A stretch of 26,840 bases of DNA from JAEEJA01 sp036343175 (GTDB lineage Bacteria; Bacillota; Clostridia; Lachnospirales; Lachnospiraceae): assembly GCA_036343175.1 (NCBI GenBank), contig JAZASR010000028.1, positions 1 to 26,840 on the forward strand, read 5' to 3'. How positions within the stretch are numbered: position 1 is the first letter of the stretch; each line of letters starts with the position of its first letter. A model generated the notes under the pieces. That model was not told the DNA's origin. It saw nothing but the letters and a program-made list of their open reading frames with translations, and made no database searches. A program made the position numbers and the translations under genes. This document shows positions 22,905-26,840 of this stretch, one piece after another.

Positions 22905-23675
22905 ATGCTGTTAGCGGTAGATGTAGGAAATACCGATGTTACATTTGGTGTATTTGAGGACAAGAGGCTGGTTACCAGATTCCATTTTTCTGTAAAACCG
23001 CCGCGTACATCTGATGAATATGGAGTACTCATCTGTGACATCATTAATCAGAAAGGAATAAGCGTAAAGTCGATAACTGATGTTATCGTGTCTTCTGTTG
23101 TTCCTAAGATAATGTATTCATTCAGAAGGGGAATAGTGCGCTACATCGGTGTAGATCCCATCATTGTGGGTGCCGGCATCAGGACGGGTCTTAAGATCAT
23201 GACGGCCAATCCTAAGGAGACAGGTCCGGACAGAATAGTTGATGCTGTTGCAGCTTATGAGCTCTATGGCGGCCCGGTGATCGTTATCGATTATGGAACA
23301 GCAACTACATATGATTATGTTGCTGCTGACGGTACATTCTGCGGCGGAGCTATCTGCCCTGGTGTAAAGATATCAGCAAAAGCCCTCTGGGATGATACAG
23401 CCAATCTTCCTGAGATCGAGATAATGTCAGCAAATAATGCCATCGCAAAAGATACAGTTTCTGCCATGCAGGCCGGACTTTTCTTCGGTACAGTAGGACA
23501 GTCTTCATATATCATCAAGAAGATCAAGCAGGAGGCACATACTCAGAATATTAGGGTCATCGCTACAGGCGGCCTTGGAAATCTCATTTCTGAACACACC
23601 AGAGAGATCGAAGTCTATGATGCTGACCTGACTCTTAAAGGGCTGCAGATACTTTTTGAAAAGCAGAAAAGATAG
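22905..23675 (+). CDS. coaX: Type III pantothenate kinase
   Basis: The 256-residue enzyme phosphorylates pantothenate, the first step of CoA synthesis. It belongs to the ASKHA fold: phosphate-1 motif VDVGNTDVTFG (residues 5-15), the GPDRIVDAVAAYE segment (usually GADR) and the phosphate-2 motif DYGTATTYD. AICPGVKIS and ATGGLGNLI are also typical. Type III kinases are not feedback-inhibited by CoA. AGGAGG before the ATG is clear. dusB begins 11 nt after the stop. Confidence 0.95.
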   Translation: MLLAVDVGNTDVTFGVFEDKRLVTRFHFSVKPPRTSDEYGVLICDIINQKGISVKSITDVIVSSVVPKIMYSFRRGIVRYIGVDPIIVGAGIRTGLKIMTANPKETGPDRIVDAVAAYELYGGPVIVIDYGTATTYDYVAADGTFCGGAICPGVKISAKALWDDTANLPEIEIMSANNAIAKDTVSAMQAGLFFGTVGQSSYIIKKIKQEAHTQNIRVIATGGLGNLISEHTREIEVYDADLTLKGLQILFEKQKR

Positions 23676-23686
23676 CTGGTATATGT

Positions 23687-24832
23687 ATGGATCTTTACGG
23701 GTTTGATATTGGAAATGTACATTTGAATAAGCTTATGGTCCTCGGTCCTATGGCAGGTGTTACTGACCTGCCTTTTCGTCTTATCTGCAGGGAGCATGGA
23801 GCCTGCTACTGTGTCAGCGAGATGATATCCGCCAAGGGAATCATGTATAAGAATAAAAATACTGAGCTTCTCTGGCAGACTAATGCGGAGGACAGTCCTC
23901 TTGGACTTCAGCTTTTTGGCTCAGATCCGGAGATCATGGCAAAAGAGACTTCCTATATTTCTGACAGGGATTTTCAGGTGCTTGATATCAATATGGGATG
24001 TCCGGTCCCAAAGGTCGTTAATAATGGCGAGGGCTCTGCACTTATGAAGAATACAGAGCTTGCTGCAAAGATCGTGGAAAAAATTACCCATGCAGTTGAC
24101 AGACCGGTCACTGTCAAATTTCGCAAAGGCTTTGATGATGAACATATAAATGCAGTCGAATTTGCCAGGCTCATGGAGGAGGCAGGAGCTTCTGCTTTAA
24201 CCATTCACGGCAGGACAAGGATGCAGGCTTATTCAGGCCAGGCTGATTGGAATATAATAAAAAAGGTCAAAGAAGCTGTAAATATCCCGGTCATTGCGAG
24301 CGGAGATATATTTGATACTGAGTCTGCCGTAAGATGTCTCATAGAGACCGGCTGCGATGCTGTTATGGCTGCCCGGGGAGCAAGAGGCAATCCATGGATA
24401 TTTGAAAACTTTGACAGGTTCATGGATGAGTATGGTGGTGAGCTCAGTAAGGTCAGGTCCCGTATCTTCCTCAGAAAGAATAAGTCTGCTGGAATCGGGG
24501 AAGGGTCAGACAATGTAAAGAAATGTACTCCTAAAGGTCCTAAGCAGGGCACGGATGCTGATCCTTATATGCTGAAGCAGGAGATCAGGGCATTAATGAC
24601 AAAAGCTTTAGAATATGATAAACCTCCTGATGCAAATACTATTAAAGAGACAATAATCAGGCATGCTGAGCTGCTTGTCAGATACAAAGGAGAATTCACA
24701 GGCATACGTGAAATGCGCAGGCATTTCTCATGGTATATTGCAGGAGTTAATGGAGCAGCCGGCCTCAGGCGCAGGGTCAACGAAGCAGAGACTCTGGATG
24801 ATATAAAGGCGCTTACAGAATATATTGAATAA
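23687..24832 (+). CDS. dusB: tRNA-dihydrouridine synthase DusB, with a C-terminal-domain insertion
   Basis: The 381-residue flavoenzyme reduces uridines of tRNA to dihydrouridine. The FMN TIM barrel begins LGPMAGVTDLPFR (residues 19-31), the catalytic Cys105 is in INMGCPVPKV, and VTVKFRKGFD, ALTIHGRTRMQAYSG, PVIASGDI and ARGARGNPWIFE follow in order. The C-terminal helical tRNA-binding domain (HAELLVRYKGEFTGIREMRRHFSWY) is complete. About 45 extra, basic, Gly/Lys-rich residues (248-293) sit between barrel and helical domain, explaining the length above the usual 320-330. No good ribosome binding site is visible; translation is probably coupled to coaX. Confidence 0.93.
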   Translation: MDLYGFDIGNVHLNKLMVLGPMAGVTDLPFRLICREHGACYCVSEMISAKGIMYKNKNTELLWQTNAEDSPLGLQLFGSDPEIMAKETSYISDRDFQVLDINMGCPVPKVVNNGEGSALMKNTELAAKIVEKITHAVDRPVTVKFRKGFDDEHINAVEFARLMEEAGASALTIHGRTRMQAYSGQADWNIIKKVKEAVNIPVIASGDIFDTESAVRCLIETGCDAVMAARGARGNPWIFENFDRFMDEYGGELSKVRSRIFLRKNKSAGIGEGSDNVKKCTPKGPKQGTDADPYMLKQEIRALMTKALEYDKPPDANTIKETIIRHAELLVRYKGEFTGIREMRRHFSWYIAGVNGAAGLRRRVNEAETLDDIKALTEYIE

Positions 24833-24866
24833 GTGAAAATTTCAAAATTCAGGAAAAATGCTTGCA

Positions 24867-24894
24867 TTTACAGGTGATATTATGTTATTATACT
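24867..24894 (+). promoter_or_regulatory. Possible promoter for tRNA-Ser and tRNA-Leu
   Basis: TTTACA (24867-24872) and TATACT (24889-24894) are 16 bp apart, giving a start near 24901, just before the tRNA-Ser 5' end. TTGCAT (24862-24867) with TTATTA at 17 bp is an alternative pairing. Confidence 0.45.
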
Positions 24895-24904
24895 AAATTG
24901 TTGT

Positions 24905-24991
24905 GGAGAGTTGTCCGAGAGGTCGAAGGTGCATCACTCGAAATGATGTGTTGGCGAAAGCTGACCCAGGGTTCGAATCCCTGACTCTCCG
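24905..24991 (+). tRNA. tRNA-Ser (anticodon CGA)
   Basis: Acceptor stem GGAGAGT/ACTCTCC is perfect. The anticodon loop CTCGAAA lies in GCATCA/TGATGT, giving anticodon CGA (reads TCG). A long variable arm (GTTGGCGAAAGCTGAC) and T-loop GGTTCGAATCC mark a class II serine tRNA. Discriminator G; CCA not encoded. Confidence 0.95.
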
Positions 24992-25071
24992 GCTTAGGTC
25001 ATTTTATTTGATAGATCAGAATATATTTGATAAATTGATTTTTTGATATATCAGATATTTTTGATAGATTC

Positions 25072-25155
25072 GCGGAAGTGCTGGAATTGGCAGACAGGCA
25101 TGATTCAGGTTCATGTTCAGGCAACTGAGTGAGGGTTCAAGTCCCTTCTTCCGCA
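25072..25155 (+). tRNA. tRNA-Leu (anticodon CAG)
   Basis: Acceptor stem GCGGAAG/CTTCCGC is perfect with discriminator A. The anticodon loop TTCAGGT between CATGA and TCATG gives CAG (reads CTG). A variable arm of class II type and GGGTTCAAGTCCC T-arm are present. It lies 80 nt after tRNA-Ser and is followed directly by a terminator, so the two are one unit. Confidence 0.95.
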
Positions 25156-25168
25156 ATATAAACTAAAA

Positions 25169-25208
25169 AAAGTCTTGGAATCCAGTTATTTCAAGGCTTT
25201 CTTTTTTT
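25169..25208 (+). terminator. Intrinsic terminator after the tRNA pair
   Basis: AAAGTCTTGGAA (25169-25180) pairs with TTTCAAGGCTTT (25189-25200), with two G-U pairs and an eight-nucleotide loop. C and seven T follow. Confidence 0.85.
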
Positions 25209-25254
25209 AAAAAAATCTTACTATCTATATATCTGTAAATATTATTTTTACCAC

Positions 25255-25282
25255 TTGACTTTAAAATAAAAAAAGCTAAAAT
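25255..25282 (+). promoter_or_regulatory. Promoter for the leader peptide and permease region
   Basis: TTGACT (25255-25260) and TAAAAT (25277-25282) are 16 bp apart in AT-rich DNA. The start near 25289 would give a leader of about 115 nt before the 17-codon ORF and about 205 nt before the permease. The rest of this leader shows nothing else recognisable. Confidence 0.5.
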
Positions 25283-25406
25283 AAATGCATAAATAAAAAT
25301 ATATCATTATTAATATATTGTTTCAGCACGATTTGTTAAATAAAATTAACCAGGCATTACTTTTTATGTAGGGGTTATGCGTTTATTTGTTGAAAGGAGG
25401 AGAAGA

Positions 25407-25460
25407 ATGTATCTTGCATATGTATACAGTTTCTTCATTGTATGGTTGTCAGTCCCATAG
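25407..25460 (+). CDS. Short leader peptide upstream of the permease
   Basis: A 17-codon ORF encodes MYLAYVYSFFIVWLSVP, a hydrophobic peptide rich in Tyr, Phe and Val. A perfect AAAGGAGG (25393-25400) lies six bases before the ATG, better than most genes in this window. An in-frame ATG at 25377 could extend it to 27 residues with the basic segment ERRRR, but its ribosome binding site is poorly spaced. The stop codon TAG (25458-25460) is inside the left arm of a hairpin that covers the permease Shine-Dalgarno, so it is placed like a regulatory leader ORF. A free membrane-active or signalling peptide is the alternative. Confidence 0.6.
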   Translation: MYLAYVYSFFIVWLSVP

Positions 25461-25486
25461 ATTTAATTCTGATGATCATCTATGGG
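25454..25486 (+). promoter_or_regulatory. Hairpin sequestering the permease ribosome binding site
   Basis: CCCATAGAT (25454-25462) pairs perfectly with ATCTATGGG (25478-25486) across a 15-nt loop. The right arm overlaps the GGGGGG (25484-25489) that is the permease Shine-Dalgarno; the left arm contains the last Pro and the stop codon of the leader ORF. A ribosome at the end of the leader ORF would open the stem and free the site. Confidence 0.65.
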
Positions 25487-25496
25487 GGGTAAAATA

Positions 25497-26636
25497 ATGT
25501 TTTTTGATCTGTCTTTACAATTTAAATATTGGAAAAAGAACAAAAAATCTGCTGGGATTATTATTTTAATATTTGTACTGTGTATCATTTTTGTCTTTAT
25601 TACTTTTTCTATGTTAATAACTCAATATAGAAGAGATTATCATGAAAATTATTTCAGAAATATTTCTACTTCGGATACTGATAATCAAAATTATGTTTAT
25701 GGCGGTTATAATATCAACATTATAGGCGCTGAATATAAATTGTATGATATTTTAAAATCAGATGAAGGCAGAAAAATGATAAAAGAATATCATACAGGTG
25801 ATATTTATGGAAAAGTCGGTAAATATGGGTACAAGTATACAATCGGATCAATTAGTGGCGGTGACTTTCAGGATTATGCAGGAATCCAATTAATAAAAGG
25901 GAAAATGCCTTCTAAAGCAGATAATTATAAGACAGTAAATAATATTGATATAAGAAGTCAGAGTATTGAAGCTTACTATCATAATAATTTTTCTAAAATG
26001 GCTGATTACTATTATATTGATGAAGATAATGACGGTCTGCCATTCAGCAGTGTTTCAGATGAAATAGGGGACAGGATATTTGCGTGGGCTGATTTTGGAT
26101 GTCTGTGTTAAGGTAAATGAAAAAAAAGAGAGCAGCAATTTCTTCACTGTCATACAGGTTACTAATGCTGAAATAGAAAAAATGGAGAAAACTGATAAGC
26201 TTCTCTATACTATCTTTAAAAATTCATTTTGTAATGGTACTCTGATGTTTTCAGCAGAGGGTATAAAGAAAAAAGGACTGCCCTTGAATAATATCGATGT
26301 CATTTATTGTCCATCCGGTATCGGGAACAGTGAAAATATCATAAAGAAGCTGGATAATATCATAACTCCTCAGATGCATATCAATAAGATAACAAGGGAT
26401 GAGGCTGTAAGCAGTCACAGAGTTCAAAGATTAAAAGAACTAGCAGTATCCATTACGATCTTTGCCCTGTTTTTTATTGTGGCAGTCGTTGCCAGCAATA
26501 AGCTGATAAAATATCAGCTGCTAGTAAAGGAAAATGATCTGAATATTATCAAAAATATCGGTTTCGACAAGAAGAGGCTTAAAGCTATCATTATTACCTC
26601 CTATTACAGTATCTCGGTATTTGCCTGTCTGATATC
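25497..26636 (+). pseudogene. FtsX/MacB-like ABC transporter permease, broken by a frameshift and 3' truncated
   Basis: Frame 1 (25497 to stop 26109-26111) gives a basic N-terminus, a membrane helix (about residues 16-40) and an extracytoplasmic domain. The protein then continues in another frame from about 26100 (VKVNEKKESSNFFTVIQ...) through a second helix (ELAVSITIFALFFIVAVVASNKL), the cytoplasmic KENDLNIIKNIGFDKKRLKAI and a third helix that stops near 26636. This order (TM, long external domain, TMs) is that of FtsX/MacB-type permeases, which work with an ATPase to export peptides or lipids or to transmit force; no ATPase gene is in the window. ATG 25497 is preferred to 25482, which lies inside the GGGGGG ribosome binding site. 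Codon use is more AT-rich than upstream genes, suggesting acquisition. Confidence 0.75.
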
Positions 26637-26840
26637 GTACCCTCGGCGATAAATGAGATGTGACGCAGGAGATCCTTAACTTTTCCCTATTAAAAATCCT
26701 TGGTAAATTGCAATAACAAGTTGGACACCCTCCGCTAGGCAGTAGCCTGGTAGATTCGGTCGATTTCCTCCTCGAAGATTTCATCCGGGGTTCTGTAACC
26801 CAGGATCTTCCGTGGGAGGCAGTTACACCAGGTCTCCACA
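26637..26840 (-). mobile_element. IS30-family insertion sequence, 3' part (runs past the window edge)
   Basis: The permease frame loses similarity to membrane-protein sequence near 26636. The rest is more GC-rich and carries the end of a transposase gene on the minus strand. The exact IS end is uncertain (about 26637-26700), because neither the terminal inverted repeat partner nor the target duplication is in the window. Transposase orientation is opposite to the permease. Confidence 0.7.
26735..26840 (-). CDS. IS30-family transposase, C-terminal fragment (5' part beyond window)
   Basis: Read on the minus strand the frame ends in TAG (26735-26737). The last 34 residues include LPRKILGYRTPDEIFEEEID, matching the C-terminal consensus of IS30 transposases (…RPRKxLGYxTPxEVF…) just after the last catalytic Glu region. 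The catalytic DDE residues lie outside the window. Confidence 0.85.
   Translation of the reverse strand, partial: VETWCNCLPRKILGYRTPDEIFEEEIDRIYQATA

Noticed and set aside
26521..26784. 87-codon minus-strand frame across the permease/IS junction
   Set aside because: It is out of frame with the IS30 transposase end and reads antisense to the permease; no family resemblance.

Overview
The window looks like a chromosomal stretch from a Gram-positive anaerobe of the class Clostridia, most likely Lachnospiraceae. The reasons are moderate-to-low GC with strong AAGGAGG-type ribosome binding sites, an acetyl-CoA type MetA, a birA / small DUF6145-like gene / coaX / dusB cluster, a DUF6465-like Ala/Lys-rich protein, and an ammonium transporter fused to a PII domain. 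The genus cannot be fixed from sequence alone.

Layout. 1-2.6 kb: the 3' end of a Crp/Fnr-type regulator, a nitroreductase, and a convergent NhaD/CitMHS-like antiporter sharing a bidirectional terminator. 2.6-5.0 kb: a nitrogen locus, in which a strong promoter drives a 340-nt leader holding two successive attenuators, then an Amt-PII fusion. In each attenuator a six-nucleotide-loop hairpin competes with a terminator; this resembles ANTAR-type antitermination. 5.0-7.1 kb: repeat-rich DNA (a 250-nt rod-like inverted repeat, a 64-bp tandem repeat, a partial second copy of the first element) around an RlmI-like methyltransferase. 7.1-9.1 kb: an Asn-rich putative zinc-site protein and the convergent DUF6465-like gene.

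9.1-13.3 kb: four 40-bp tandem repeats, each shaped like a promoter, lead into tRNA-Arg(CCG), a small exported or membrane-anchored protein, RluF-like pseudouridine synthase and NAD-dependent DNA ligase. 13.3-18.4 kb: metA, then sugar-nucleotide genes (rfbA, rfbB, galE) and mntP. rfbA/rfbB make dTDP-4-keto-6-deoxyglucose for cell-surface glycans; rfbC/rfbD are not here. 18.4-21.2 kb: an NfeD/SPFH membrane pair and argF, flanked by related hairpin repeats. 21.2-24.8 kb: birA, a small conserved gene, coaX and dusB (biotin attachment, CoA synthesis, tRNA modification). 24.9-25.2 kb: tRNA-Ser(CGA) and tRNA-Leu(CAG).

25.2-26.84 kb is accessory in character: AT-rich, next to tRNA genes, with an FtsX/MacB-like permease broken by a frameshift and by an IS30-family element at the window end. 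Before the permease is a 17-codon ORF with a perfect Shine-Dalgarno. Its stop codon lies in a 9-bp stem that sequesters the permease ribosome binding site, which suggests leader-peptide-controlled translation. This and the amt double attenuator are the most interesting regulatory signals; the promoter-like repeat array and the rod-like element come next.
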